Part shown: positions 10,230-22,275 of the stretch, piece by piece
How positions within the stretch are numbered: the stretch's first letter is position 1
Layout of the letters: the number at the start of each line of letters is the position of its first letter
Assembly (NCBI GenBank): GCA_004352715.1
Contig: SCFE01000016.1
Span: forward strand, 2,085,315-2,149,314
Source: Hofstenia miamia
Taxonomy: Eukaryota; Xenacoelomorpha; Acoela
Length of the DNA stretch: 64,000 bases
Direction: 5' to 3'
Notes under the pieces: model-generated
What the model saw: only the letters and a program-made list of their open reading frames with translations
What the model was told of the DNA's origin: nothing
Database searches by the model: none
Made by a program: the position numbers and the translations under genes

Positions 10230-12360
10230 TTACTTAAATAATATTTTCTTCGTAAGTTTAACCTAGTTGATACTGCCATCTATGCTGAAAACTATTATCA
10301 TACGTATTTTGATAATCCTAACATGTACTCTTCTCGGGATAGACCATTGCTTTGCTTCGGAACACCTGCGCATTGCCGAATCTAAATTATTATCTGTCAA
10401 TTTTTCCGACCATAAACCACTATTGACATATCTTTCCAGGTGTGTGGCGAATGAATTCTAATTTACCCAATAATAACTATAATGATACATCAAATTTAAT
10501 TCTTTTCACTTGAACAGGGTAATGTATAACTAACATTCAAACTAAATGGACGATTATGAAGGGAAGGGTCAAAAACTATCTGCAAATGAAACAGAAAGCC
10601 ACTGAAAAGCCAAGTACTGTGAAAAGCAACTAAATTCCTTGACCACGGGCATGCAAAATTGTGAACAATTCAGGATATATTATGAAACAGAGTTGCGCAA
10701 AATTCAAAATCTACAGGCCCATTACGAACTTGAATATATCAAAAACATCGAGCATGCGGTCGATTAGGGCAGCACTAAGGACATCAAAAACTACATAAAA
10801 AGCCAATGGATAAGCTAAATATCGAACGCGTTCAATAAATCAATAACACTATTTCTGTCAATCAAGAGGATACTATTAACACTTTCACTGATTTTTACAA
10901 ACATCTATATAAAAATCCGAGGTCAGCATTGAAAATGAGAGTTTAATCTATTCCAAAATTTCTATAGATCATTACAATTTTCTAAATCAGAGCATATCCA
11001 TTGACGAAATTCATTTAGCAATAGATAAACTAAAAAATTCCCCCGGAATAGATGGCATTAATGCTGCCTTCTATAAGACCTGCTCGATCCTTGCACCGCA
11101 TTACTCACTATTAATTGAATCAATCTTAAAATCCAGCCAAATTTCTAATAGTATTTCCAATGCATTAATAAGATTATTACCAAAAAGGGAAAAGATTTAA
11201 TACATCCAAAGTCCTGGCGACCTATATCTCTATTAAACATGGATCTGAAAATTCTATCACATATCCTTAATCGTAGACTTGGAACTTTGGGACGGAAATA
11301 TGTATATGCAACGCAAACTATCTTTATAAAATCGAGGAAGTCTTCTTTAAACATTTCAACAATCCAATGTATTATTGACATATGTAGAATAAACATTGGA
11401 TGGGAATACTCAATATTGATTTTAATAAAGTATACGACTCAATTGATTACGAATTTTTGTTTAATACACTAGAAAAGCTTGGGCTACGTGACATCATTTT
11501 AAATCTTTTTCGCGCATTATACTCAGACAATATAAATCTTATTTATTAATCAATGGTTTTCTGTCTCCAGCAGAGACTGTTTAATTTCACAGTAGAACCC
11601 TTCCTGAACCTAATACGACATTCACACCAAATTCATGGTTTTATTTATGACGACATGGAAATAAAATATCTTGCATTTGCCGATGATATTACATTAATCG
11701 CATCAAATTCAGATAGCCTAGCTAAATATTTCAAACACCTGGACGAATTTAGTAGAATTAGTGGACTTTCGATAAATAAACAAAAATCAATTTACACAAA
11801 CATAAATAAAGCGAAAGAATTGTCTACTGAATGTACATGCAATCACAATGAAATATTATTATTAGGCGTAGTGTTAAAGATATCCGATATTGGTAATGAT
11901 GCATTTCTAAGTGATAACAAATTATTAATCAATTTCATTTCGAATCGGAAAATGTCCATCTAGGGCAAGACCAGGTCCATCAATGTATTATTGTTAACTA
12001 AGTTATTATATAAAATTCTACCAGTAAACAATTCAATTCAAGCCGAGATAAATAATGCAGTATGGAATAATAAAGACCACTCACGCCCTACTAATTTATT
12101 GTATTGCAATTATAAAAGAGGAGGAATTCAACTAGGTGACATATACTACTATCAACTGGCGTATAAAACAAATGCATATTCACAATACTAAAAGCTAAAT
12201 GGCATCCCATAAATAGGTTGTAATCATTCTATCATTTACAAGTAAAAGCAATTTAATGGGCATGCTTAGTAATATGACTCTACCTAAGTCTTTTAAAACA
12301 ATATGCCCCTCATTATCTAATCCTCTAGGAACTTTGCAACGTCTAAAATTCCTTTTGGCT
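10230..12360 (+). mobile_element. L1/Tx1-like LINE, degenerate
   Basis: Several frames joined by frameshifts give, in order: the end of an AP endonuclease (SRIDHCFASEHL..., SDHKPLLTYL near 10,320-10,445), a reverse transcriptase with SPGIDGINAAFYK near 11,040, LLPKKGKDLIHPKSWRPISL near 11,170-11,235 (the L1/Tx1-style PISL box), FADD at 11,676-11,687 as the catalytic centre, LSINKQKS, and a C-terminal region to about 12,190 (NNAVWNNK, YKRGGIQLGD). Many stops and indels show it is dead. There is no clear poly(A) tail. Confidence 0.75.
11553..12191 (+). pseudogene. Reverse transcriptase C-terminal half of the L1/Tx1-like LINE
   Basis: This is the longest readable portion. The region after 11,570 carries the palm motif FADD (11,676-11,687) within YLAFADDITLIASNSDSLAKY, then the helix SGLSINKQKS. 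A stop at 11,961 separates it from a second piece (11,991-12,191) with LLYKILPVNNSIQAEINNAVW. RT would copy the LINE RNA at a nicked target site; the stops make this copy inactive. Confidence 0.75.
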
Positions 12361-12612
12361 TAATTTTAGAGAAATTATTTACTAAAATTCTTTAACAAGT
12401 ATATGTAATGTGTTCCTTAATGTATTCATCCAAACTAGAATGTCAGGTGCAGTGCAGTAATTTCATAGCCCCATTTTTTTAGTAGTTTGAAGCAAAAGAA
12501 TTACTATCGACTTAAACAATTAAATTAAGAATTTAATGTGTACTGCAAATATTGCACAATAGAAATATTAGCTTATGTATTGCTGAATGATTTTCAAGCA
12601 TTCTCTTTTAAG

Positions 12613-12694
12613 AGGCAAAGTGGTGGGCAAGCTGAAATTGATAGAGCTGGTGCTGGCAATATAGCGTTCGCCGTTGGATTGGAAAATTCACATG
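12613..12694 (+). CDS. Candidate exon of an unrecognised host gene
   Basis: A short open segment lies between a plausible acceptor (CTCTTTTAAG) and a donor-like G|GTTGGT. It reads RQSGGQAEIDRAGAGNIAF then AVGLENSH, and is richer in GC and small residues than the surroundings, which suggests selected coding sequence. I do not recognise the protein. It might belong to the IAP gene or to a separate gene. The borders are predicted only from splice-like dinucleotides. Confidence 0.35.
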
Positions 12695-12717
12695 GTTGGT
12701 TTTTTAATGTTTTGTAA

Positions 12718-13030
12718 ATGAGAACTCCTTGTAATTGAATTAACTATCATCTGATTTAGCATTGTAACTTTTATTGATTTGTATGTGACTTTAAAAAATG
12801 TATATTTGAAATGCATAGCGTCAGTTTTTACAATCAAGTCAGACATTAATTTAAAAATTATTTTGCATCCACGTATTTTACGAATTATTGTTTAATTAGT
12901 CAATTTCTCACTTTTTAATATAATTCATAAACGAATATACTAACGAAATATGCGAATTATTGATCGCATTTGTATATTTCGGAAATTATTAATAAGTTTT
13001 ATCAAATTTTTTTTGAAACAAATTTATTTA
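12718..13030 (+). repeat. Left arm of a 313-bp inverted repeat
   Basis: It is reverse complementary over its whole length to 16,326-16,640, with only scattered mismatches. It starts at AATGAGAACTCCTTGTAATT and ends near TTTGAAACAAAT. It may be the terminal inverted repeat of a ~3.9-kb DNA element carrying an inserted LINE. Confidence 0.85.
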
Positions 13031-13660
13031 ATAAGAGATAAAGTTTTTCATATTAATTACAAATATTGTATAATATGATCACTTTCGTGATGTAGATATT
13101 AACGATTGTACTTTTCTTAATTTTTGATGCACCGCGGACTAAACAAATCTTAACCTCGTTTTAATAAATGTATTCAAATCTTTGGTGCTTAGCAATTCAA
13201 AATATTGAATACAAACCACAGAAAAACAGCTTTTCGCTAATTGTTTTACGAATATGTGCTACATATTATTTTATTTGTAATTATTTTGTAGCGTTTTTGT
13301 TACAGTCGCTAGTATTTAACATGTAAGAAACGATGTTTTTACATTTTGATAAAGTTCTTTTAACTCAAGTTGCTCTGAGCAAGCTTTTAGAGGCATAAAA
13401 TGAATTTTTAAACTTCATTATATTGATTATATATGATATTAGATATCTAGGTCATTTTCACTAACATTTGCATGTCATATAAACATGGAGTATTATAATA
13501 CACCATGCATATAACTAATTAATAGCTACTAGTCAATTTGTTTGAAGTCATTGTGTTTGAAAACGTTGCTCGTACTTAGTAAATTTAGATAGGAAAAGAT
13601 ATGTGTAAAAGTAATGAAAATAACTGATCAAGTCTCTATCTCCAAATGAATTTTTTCATT
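13031..13660. other. Unannotated AT-rich spacer inside the inverted repeat
   Basis: No open frame or known motif. It lies between the left inverted-repeat arm and the LINE. Confidence 0.5.
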
Positions 13661-13664
13661 AATT

Positions 13665-16265
13665 TTGTATATAAAGGACTATTTGTATTCTATAAGATTA
13701 CTTCTTTCAGGAGATATTAAACTCAACCCAGGACCAATTCTAGAAGAATCGCAAATGGAAAATAAACTAAACAATTACTGTAATAACTATAAATTTGTTT
13801 ATCTCAATGCTAGAAGCCTCAATTCAAACAGAAATGATTTTCTAAACTTAATAAATAAGATAGGAAAAAACGCAATGTTCTTAATTACCGAAACTTGGTT
13901 ACAGCATAACGCTGATCCTAATTTGTTTAATCCTAATTTGGAAACCACCATGTCCCCCCCTGGATAAAGGTGGCGGGCTAAAGATTTTAGCTCCCAAATA
14001 TTTAAAACCGGTGCGTAAATTAGAATATGAATTAAAACAAGATATATTTGAATCACTCTGGATAGAAATTATATCATTTGAAAATAAGTGCAATAAAGAA
14101 CTGATTAATATCACATACAATCCAAATAAAAATTATCATATTGACTATTTAAAATTTAAGGCAAATGAAATGTCCGAAATAAGTGATCTCTACTATTCTA
14201 TAAATATATTCGGTGAATTTAAAATAATTTTTTTTAATAATCTTGAAAAAAAATCGTTAAAAAAATTTTGTGCAATATACGATTTTCATTGTGTGAATAC
14301 TGACTTTCCTACACGACATAACAATTTAATTGATTAATTCCTAACAAATTCCGACCTAGTTTTTAAATCCTTCATATTTGAATCATTCAGTGACCATGCT
14401 CTTTGCACATATATAAGTAATATAACTACCAAAGTCAATAAATTTAAAAATATTTTTTTCAAGAGATTATCTAAATTATTCAGACGAAATAATGGAAACA
14501 CTTTTGAAAAACATATCTTTCAATTATATATTCACATTAAAATCTGGATCTTACATGATTAATTATATTTCAAATTCGCAAAGAGATAATAAAGCGGCAC
14601 CAATTTAGTACTGCAAAATAAAATTAAAAGCACGCAAGTTTGCTTTATCAAATGCCGACGATAGTGACATACATGAACTAGTAAGTATTAAAAGAAAATT
14701 GTTTGAACTCGTTAAAACAGAGCCAACACCAACTAATTTGGACTAATTACGAAAAATCAAAGAGGATTGTTAAACAATTAAGAAATAAAAAATCTGCCTA
14801 AAAAAAAAGGTTCTTCAATAAACTAAATAATACAAACGAAAAATGGCGATATATTCAAAAAATTTTGGGAAAAAGTAAAGGAATTTCAACTGGTATTAAT
14901 GAATTAAGTATTGATAACCAAACTACAACAGAAAAAACAAAAATAATAGACCACCTAAATACAACATTTAAGGAACTTGGCAATTTCAATTTTCCCCAAC
15001 ATAAGAGAAAAAAAATATTAAAAAATCCCAGGAAAAACATACTTTTCTTTTAGACTCATAAATGAAAATGAACTAGAAACCATAATAAAAACTTTAGACA
15101 CAAATAAATCAACGGCATCCTATAATCTTCCAATCTTTATTATTAATCGTCATTTTCATATGTTTAGTGAACATCTACTATTTGCATTTAACAAATCAAT
15201 ATTGATAATGCATTCCCGGATATATTTAAGAAATCTGACATAAGTCCTATATATAAAAAGGCGACTCTCTAAATGCACAAAATTAAAAGGTCATCTGCAT
15301 TTGCCATCCCTTTAGTAAACTATTTGAAAAATTACTAAATAATCAAATAAATGCATATTTGATATCTGAAAATATTCTTTCCAAAAAACAATTTGGATTT
15401 CGTAATGGTTATAGCACTCAAGATGCAATTTTATCAATATCAGAACAAATAAAATCTAATTTAACCCTAAACAAATGTAGTTGTGTTGCACTCCTTGATT
15501 TGAGCAATGCTTTTAACTCAATGAATTTTTACATATAAAGGGACAAATTAATATATTATAACTATGATAACTTAATAATGACTTTCCTTAAAAATCGACA
15601 GCAAAGAGTTATACTTAATGGTAAAAAATCAAAATATATTATAACGGACCGTGGGGTTCCACAGGGTACAGTTCTCGGACCTATTCTATTTGCAATCTAC
15701 GTTAATGACATAACTCAACAGGTAAAAAACAGTAAAATTTATAAATATGCAGATGATACCTGTCTTATAAGTACTGATATAAATGCCTTTAATCAAACTA
15801 AAAATCTATAATATGACATTGAAGATTTAACAAAATATTTCTCAAATAATTAATTGAAAGTAAATATTGAAAAAACACAATTTATAATATTCTCCCCTAA
15901 GACAAACAGAAATCTCACAAAAAACATTGAACTTAAATTAAATAATATACCAATAAAGCAAAGCGAATCTATTAACTATTTAGGTGTTGAAATTGACAAT
16001 GATCTAAATTTCGAACAATTCTTCATAGCTAAAATTAAAAAAATGGCTTCTGGAGTTAGGTATCTTTATCACCTCAGAAATATTTCAAATACGTTCAACA
16101 AACAATGAATAAATGTACTCTGTCTTTCACACTTTCAATATTGCTCATTCCTCTTTACAAATATTAATTCAAAACAAACTTTTATTGGTCCTTTATAATA
16201 CTCAATTTTGCACAAAAACATGACAATGCAATATTATTTAAATTCAAATTTGGTCAAGTCTCAAT
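13665..16265 (+). mobile_element. CR1-like LINE, degenerate, inside the inverted repeat
   Basis: Readable in order: LLLSGDIKLNPGP (the block that precedes the endonuclease in CR1/Rex-type LINEs), FVYLNARSLNSNRNDFLNLI and ITETWL of the AP endonuclease (13,790-13,905), HHN-LID... near 14,330, the linker with GKSKGIST and TFKELGNFNF (14,865-14,990), RT blocks ILSKKQFGFRNGYSTQDAIL near 15,370, CVALLDLSNAFNS near 15,480, GVPQGTVLGPILFAIYVND (15,650-15,710), YADDT near 15,745, and a C-terminal tail. The 31,365-33,640 element is a close relative. Several stops and frameshifts make it inactive. Confidence 0.8.
15578..16108 (+). pseudogene. RT palm/thumb of the CR1-like LINE
   Basis: Two adjoining frames carry the RT active-site region: FLKNRQQRVILNGK, GVPQGTVLGP, then KYADDTCLIS with the catalytic YADD. 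After a stop at about 15,810 come LKVNIEKTQFIIFSP and INYLGVEIDNDLNFE. These are standard motifs 4-7 and the thumb of CR1-type RTs. The stop and 5' decay indicate a pseudogene. Confidence 0.8.
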
Positions 16266-16325
16266 TTCGTTTTTAAAACAGTATATTAAATTAAATTAAC
16301 GTTCTCAAACATTCTTATGCTTGGA

Positions 16326-16640
16326 TAAATAATATTTGTTTCAAAAAAAATTCGATAAAACTTATTAATAATTTCCAAAATATACAAATGCGATCAATAA
16401 TTCTCATATTCCGTTAGTATATTCGTTTATGAATTATATTAAAAAGTGAGAAATTGACTGATTAAACAATAACTCGTAAAATACGTGGATGCAAAATAAT
16501 TTTTAAATTAATGTCTGACTTGATTGTAAAAACTGACGCTATGCATTTCAAATATACATTTTTTAAAGTCACATACAAATCAATAAAAGTTACAAGGCTA
16601 AATCAGATGATAGTTAATTCAATTACAAGGAGTTCTCATT
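16326..16640 (-). repeat. Right arm of the 313-bp inverted repeat
   Basis: Reverse complement of 12,718-13,030. The outer end is AATTACAAGGAGTTCTCATT at 16,621-16,640. Confidence 0.85.
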
Positions 16641-17177
16641 AAGTTATTAAATTTAAATTAGTGTGCCCAAAACTATAAATTTAAAATATTGCAATAAAGT
16701 CAATACATTATAATTTTTTATTAATGTGGATATTGGATGTGTAATGATCTATTGTAATATTATTTTTTCAAAAAACAAATTACTGAAAATTTTTTGCTGC
16801 AAAAAGTTTTATTTAAATGATTTTCTGGATATTGCGATTTCAAAGAACATATTTTTAAAAAAAAATTCATGCAAAGTTATAAATAAAAATGTCATCGATA
16901 TTTTGATAACACATTCTTTGTCTGCAAGAGGAATACCGAATTTTCCAGATTTATTGCAGTAATGTCCTTCTATACTCTTGTAAATATACATCTGACATTG
17001 CACAATTTACTTTCAGCAATATTAAATTTCAAGGCTGCAGAAATGTTTGAACAGCAATGGTAGTCATTTCAAGGACTGAATTATTATTCAAACATGAATT
17101 CAAATGAAGTTTTTAGATATTTTTAAAAATAATTTAATGTTTTAAATGTATATTTTATTTAATTTCATATTTTGCAG
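16641..17177. other. AT-rich sequence with one short unrecognised frame
   Basis: A 78-codon frame (16,726-16,962) is rich in Ile, Lys, Asn and Phe and looks like chance in AT-rich DNA. A splice-acceptor-like TTTCATATTTTGCAG ends at 17,177. Confidence 0.4.
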
Positions 17178-17273
17178 CACGCTTATTTTCGTGAATATAT
17201 TACAACGCTCACTTGAACATCTTCAATTTGATAGGGCTTCATTTGCTAAACATATGGCTTCAAAGTTGTCAAT
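17178..17273 (+). CDS. Candidate exon cut by Polinton-like element A
   Basis: After a strong acceptor-like tract (ATTTTGCAG) one frame is open for 32 codons up to the element border, reading TLIFVNILQRSLEHL, FDRASFAKHMASKLS. The sequence looks protein-coding but I do not recognise it. It stops being meaningful where the terminal repeat of element A begins (17,274). If it is a real exon, the element has destroyed it or a rearrangement has separated it from the rest of its gene. Confidence 0.3.
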
Positions 17274-17985
17274 AGTAATACCCGAGTGAAGTACGTTACA
17301 CGAATGACCTTTTGACCTTGGCGAGGATGCCTGCCGTGGCTATGATGTAATTGTGTACTTTGGCTGTCTGTGTATCTCTAACGTCATTGAAACATATTCT
17401 CTTTTGTTATAATATTTTGGAATTACATAATTAATAAGTATTTTCAAACATAAGTAATTTTCTAAAATTGAAGGCAATAAATACGCTTCACAGACAACAC
17501 ATGTCAATTGCAAAAATAAACACATTTGTTTGTAGTCTATTGTTTAAAATGTAGCCAATTTTTTTTACTTGCTTATTTGCGTGGACTAAATTACTATACA
17601 TGTATTATTTGCTTTTTGTTAATGTACATGACTTGCTTATTTACATGACCTTATTTAGTTTACATGTTTCATTTTACATACTTGTTTTTTTATTAACATA
17701 CATGACATTGGAAAATACCACATTAATTTAGTTTACATTGTTTAGTTTACATACTTGTTTTTTTATAAACATACATGACATTGGGAAATACCACATTAAT
17801 TTAGTTTACATTGTTTACTTTACTTACTTCTTTTATTTAGTAAAATTTAATAATAAATGTTTGAATTAGAGAGATAATAATACTCGTTAAAAGCGTAATG
17901 TCTTACTTCGGTAATAAAGCAAAATAATTTTTTGGAAAAAATCAAAAACTAGTTTATGCAAAAACTCGCAATTTCTAATATTTAA
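17274..17985 (+). repeat. Left terminal inverted repeat of element A
   Basis: It matches the reversed right end in ordered blocks: CCGAGTGAAG, GTGGCTATGATGTAATTGTG, TATCTCTAACGTCATT, AAGTATTTTCAA, CAACACATGTCAATTGCAAA, AGAGATAATAATACTCGTTA and TTTCTAATATTTAATAAACG. A block GTCTATTGTTTAAAATGTA is present in both arms but in a different relative position, so the arms have been shuffled. A ~75-bp unit with ACATACATGACATTGG is tandemly doubled at about 17,685-17,825. Confidence 0.75.
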
Positions 17986-18466
17986 TAAACGTACGTGGTA
18001 AAACCCACATATGTGTTTAAGACAAGACAAAAATGTAATTTATTCTACACTTTACCTCTAATGATCATATATACCGCACTATTAAATTTGTCTATTGTGT
18101 TAGTTTATCATCATTGTTTTTTAATGTTGTAGGAAACAAACGCAATGTGTATTTGCACATTATGAATTTCACACGATAGTATCTAAATTAATGTTTAATA
18201 AATTAAGTGGTAGATCACAGTATAAAACACATGATAAATAAAAGTTTAAACAAAATCAGTTAAAAACATGTATTAACAAACAAATGATGTTTTTATTTAT
18301 GATAAGCATATAATTAATTTAACATCAGACAGTAAATTCGCAGCAATTTATTAAAATAAAATTGATTACGTTTTAAAAGAAATATCTGTAAAACTAACTA
18401 AAGATAATATTGCAAAAAGTGTTAAGAATCAAAACAATATCTGAGATTTAATTATAAAAATAGCTT

Positions 18467-18605
18467 ACCAAAAAGAGTGAAATCTTTCAGGGTAGTTCTT
18501 TCATCAATGTGATATTCCATTAGACAGACTGTAGAAAAGTTGCATGCTTTTATAATGTCAACATAGTTTATCTATATGCCATTGTTCAACTGTCAAAATG
18601 TATCC
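18467..18605 (-). pseudogene. Relic of the small orphan ORF shared with element B
   Basis: Read leftward, the frame gives DIIKACNFSTVCLMEY then TTLKDFTLFG, matching the 37,372-37,560 ORF of element B (EACNF..., STLKDFKLFG). In both elements the frame then passes through GTAAGCTATTTTTATAA, so it either ends a few codons later or is spliced at GTAAGC. The function is unknown. The 5' part is decayed here. Confidence 0.55.
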
Positions 18606-18797
18606 AATCGTAAAGATTGTTATCTCATAAAACATGAAATCACTTTACAATTATAACAATTAAATAACACTTTCAAATCATATAAAACTAGAATTTTTCA
18701 CAATTTGTATTATTTCTCTCATAAATTGTTATTAATATAAAACATTTAAAAATAACAAATAACTTATTTTATTCTACATTTAAAAAATTGTTTATAC

Positions 18798-19225
18798 TTA
18801 AATTACATCGGAGTCTTTGATATTAAGAGTTAAATAAATACTGCTAGTATCATTGAAATGAATGAACTCACAATTTGATGCATGGAAGCTAATTGTAATT
18901 CTATCGATGAATGGCTTTGAAGTTGGTTTATAAATTATATGAGTCTTTTCATAATTGATGAATGGCTGATCATTTACACTATATACTGTGAATAAGGGTA
19001 TTTGATCCAATAACGGGATGCTACCACTCTGATAATGTTGACAAGTAACTATATCAATATAAATAAAAATATTATGCAGTCCATTTAAAATATCAAAACT
19101 ATATTTAGTAGTGTCAATCAAAACCCAAAATTTCACCTACCTGATTTAATTCAAATTCATAAGGCGTTTCATTTTTTATGACTACTCTTCCACTGGTGAT
19201 TTCAAAATCCAATTTTGGTACTGTT
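18798..19225 (-). pseudogene. Minor-capsid (penton)-like protein, copy 1 of element A
   Basis: The frame ends with a signature shared with the two intact proteins of element B: PLLDQIPLFTV..., a Tyr-Lys-Pro block (IIYKPTSKPFIDRITISF), and a C-terminal beta pattern ending YLTLNI. In Polinton minor capsid proteins a comparable C-terminal pattern is found, so I infer a penton-type jelly-roll role. About 27 bp are missing around 19,105 relative to copy 2, which shifts the frame from the upstream part (GRVVIKNETPYEFELNQ). This copy is inactive. Confidence 0.6.
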
Positions 19226-19608
19226 GTAATCATTGGCAAATTTTGTGAAATTTTGTAATCATTAGCAAATTTTGTGTTTATCTATGGCCATTGTTCGACT
19301 GCCAGAATGTAAACAACTATAAACACAGTAAAATTCCATTATACCGCTCTATGTATAAATTTGCATCTCTCTACAGACAATCCGTAATTTGTTATCTATT
19401 GGTCAAAAGTCAAAACTGTATCCATTCGTAAAGATTTATATCTCCGAAAAATGAAATCCAAATCAATTAATTAAAACATTTTCAAATCATGTAAAACTAG
19501 AATTTTTCACAATTTGAATTATTACTTTCATAAATTGGTTATTAATACAAAACATTTAAAAATAACAAAATAACCTATTTTATTTTACATTTAAAAAATT
19601 GTTTATAC

Positions 19609-20221
19609 TTAAATTCCATCGGTGTCTTTGATATTAAGAGTTAAATAAGTACTGCTAGTATCATTGAAATGAATGAACTCACCATTCGATGTATGGAAGC
19701 TAATTGTAATTCTATCAATGAATGGCTTTGAAGTTGGTTTATAAATTATATGAGTTTTTTCATAATTGATGAATGGCTGATCATTTACACTATATACTGT
19801 GAATAAGGGTATTTGATCCAATAACGGGATGCTACCACTCTGATAATATTGACAAGTAACTATATCAATATAAATTAAAATATTATGCAGTCCGCTTAAA
19901 ATATCAAAACTATATTTAGCAATGTTCAAACCATTGACTATTCGATAGTGACAATCAAAACCCAAAATTTCACCTACCTGATTTAATTCAAATTCATAAG
20001 GCGTTTCATTTTTTATGACTACTCTTCCACTGGTGATTTCAAAATCCAATTTTGGTACATTTTGTAATCATTAGCAAATTTTGTGAAAAAGTTCTAAATA
20101 GTTTTTCAAAACTTTTTTCGTCATTTGCTTCAGATTTAACAACCGTCAATTCAATTTTCGTTAAGACTTGGTTAACAAAGCTAAACACATCTTCTATCTT
20201 TTTCACATGAACGCCCTTCAC
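19609..20221 (-). pseudogene. Minor-capsid (penton)-like protein, copy 2 of element A
   Basis: Two frames joined by a shift near 20,050. The upstream part (from ATG 20,221) reads VHVKKIEDVFSFVNQVL, matching the HIHSFEDLYKDINSIL region of the element B protein. The downstream part reads FEITSGRVVIKNETPYEFEL, GEILGFD, then PLLDQIPLFTV and the YKP-FIDRI-F...YLTLNI C-terminus. It is almost identical to copy 1 and lies in a direct duplication of ~700-800 bp (18,570-19,225 against 19,265-20,060). The frameshift and short N-terminus make it non-functional. Confidence 0.65.
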
Positions 20222-20258
20222 ATAAATATCACGATTATTTCCATTTGCGTCGATAAAN

Positions 20259-20475
20259 AAAAAAATTATTTGCCTTTGGGATATTTAATTTTCCTTTTGG
20301 TGATTTGTTTTGTCCTTTCAAAAAAAAATTACTTGCCTTTGGGATATTTAATTTTCTTTTTGGTGATTTGTATTGTCCTTTCGAAAGAAATTATTTGCCT
20401 TTAGGATATTTAATTTTCCATTTGTTGATTTGTTTTACCTTTTCGAAAAAAATTAGTTGCCTTTGGGATATTTAA
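20259..20475. repeat. Minisatellite, about 3-4 units of 60-66 bp
   Basis: Each unit carries AATTATTTGCCTTTGGGATA followed by TTTAATTTTCC, TTTTGGTGATTTGTTTTG and CCTTTCGAAA. It begins next to a single N (20,258), so the copy number in the assembly is unreliable. Confidence 0.85.
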
Positions 20476-21302
20476 ATTAAATATAAATTTTAAGACATTC
20501 TACAAATCAATGATTGTTAAAGTACTTGCAGTTGTTTAATAGTTTATGAATTTTAAAATAAAAACTTTATAATTATTGAGAAAGTGTTAACATTCACATT
20601 TTTCTTCAGTCAATTCGTAAATTTTGATAATCGCAAATGAATACATAACGCCATTTCAAAAATGAATCAATTAGATGCCATGATACTCGCAAAACATTTT
20701 TAATTACGAAAAGACTAACACATTTTCATAAAAAATACATTTACGCAAAAATGATTAAATTTATTGATTTTACAAAAACACATACTCGTACACAGTTTGC
20801 AAAATAGCATTAAGTGCTCATGAAATTGAAAAATGATTATGGTAATTAAAGAATTCTACAAAATGTATAACTACAAGTGAAAAGATGCAAAATTTTTAAA
20901 TTGAAGATGAATATCAAAGCTATATAAAATAAATTTAAGTATACGTATGGTACTTAAAACTATTAATCTAATTAATATATATTTGTAATTGCTTATGAGA
21001 TTATATAAACACAACAGCAATCGTTAAATGATTTAAACTATATTTTGTAAATTAGGTATTAAAACAACCTAGGAACATTTTCTGAACACGAGATAGTGTG
21101 ATATATTTATAATTATATAAATAAATAGCGTAAATTACAATTATCAGCATCAGATAAAATTAAAAAAATACTTCTTCAAGGCGGTTTACTCATTGTATTC
21201 AAATATAAAATATATATCTCGCAATATGCAATTAGGAAAACCAGATTTTAACTCCATTTTTCCATTAAATGTTTTGAAATCATATAGAGATTGAGATTTT
21301 TT
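20476..21302. other. Noncoding AT-rich interior of element A
   Basis: No open frame or shared block with element B was recognised. Confidence 0.5.
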
Positions 21303-21640
21303 GAAACATTATCCGACCTTGTTAGAGTTTATAAAGCATAGCATTAGAGAGAATACCAATATATTTTGAATTTCCAAGTATTTTTCCACTATTTGAGAGT
21401 CTAAAATATGTATTTTTATTACTAGATTTAGCTCCAGTTTTTTATGTATTGCTACGGGTTTTAATACATCTGACACTTTTCCTTTTGTTATGGTTTCAAT
21501 AGTACATGTTTTATCACNNNNNNNNNNNNNNNAAATATAAAATATATATCTCGCAATATGCAATTAGGAAAACCAGATTTTAACTCCATTTTTCCATTAA
21601 ATGTTTTGAAATCATATAGAGATTGAGATTTTTTGAAACA

Positions 21641-21901
21641 TTATCCGACCTTGTTAGAGTTTATAAAGCATAGCATTAGAGAGAATACCAATATATTTTG
21701 AATTTCCAAGTATTTTTCCACTATTTGAGAGTCTAAAATATGTATTTTTATTACTAGATTTAGCTCCAGTTTTTTATGTATTGCTACGGGTTTTAATACA
21801 TCTGACACTTTTCCTTTTGTTATGGTTTCAATAGTACATGTTTTATCACAATTGACAAGTATTCGTTTTGCATAACGTTTTGACTTTGCATACACCTCCA
21901 C
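21641..21901 (-). CDS. Orphan ORF of element A
   Basis: About 86 codons from ATG 21,901 to a stop at 21,641. It starts with a basic stretch (KSKRYAKRILVNCDKTC) followed by ETITKGKVSDVLKPV and a hydrophobic C-terminus. It occupies a position similar to the 38,837-39,223 gene of element B, downstream of a conserved leader-like segment, but I see no convincing sequence match. The same frame appears again at 21,309-21,517 because the block 21,203-21,517 is repeated at 21,533-21,847 around an N run (21,518-21,532), most likely an unmerged assembly overlap. Confidence 0.4.
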   Translation of the reverse strand: MEVYAKSKRYAKRILVNCDKTCTIETITKGKVSDVLKPVAIHKKLELNLVIKIHILDSQIVEKYLEIQNILVFSLMLCFINSNKVG

Positions 21902-22204
21902 TTTACGTTTCTAAATGCATAGATCTCGAAATTATTTTCCAAAAAACGCTAATAATCAAAATATGTGAAAGTAAAATTTGCAATGTTTTAAGTTTTGTTT
22001 TTTGAATTTATTTTCTCTACGATGCTTTCAGAATGAAGTGTGATTAGAAACAATTCCCCTTTAAAGATATAATTTCCACAACTCTAATGTAAATTTTTGT
22101 TAACAAAGATGTTAAACGTGTAGAAACATTATGAAATTTTATAATAATTCGTAATCACATGAAACAAAATTTGTAATATTAATTTATTAAAATGCAAAAA
22201 TGAC

Positions 22205-22275
22205 TTACATTGTTGAATAAGGTCAACCTTCACCACTTGAATCGTTGTAAAAACTGAATAATGTGTCAAAATGAA
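22205..22275 (-). promoter_or_regulatory. Leader-like segment conserved between elements A and B
   Basis: The segment matches 39,415-39,487 of element B (shared TGTAAAAACTGAATA, TCAACC and AACTTAC). Read on the gene strand it ends in GTAAGT, a splice-donor-like site, and has no long frame. A spliced 5' leader upstream of the leftward genes is possible. Confidence 0.4.
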
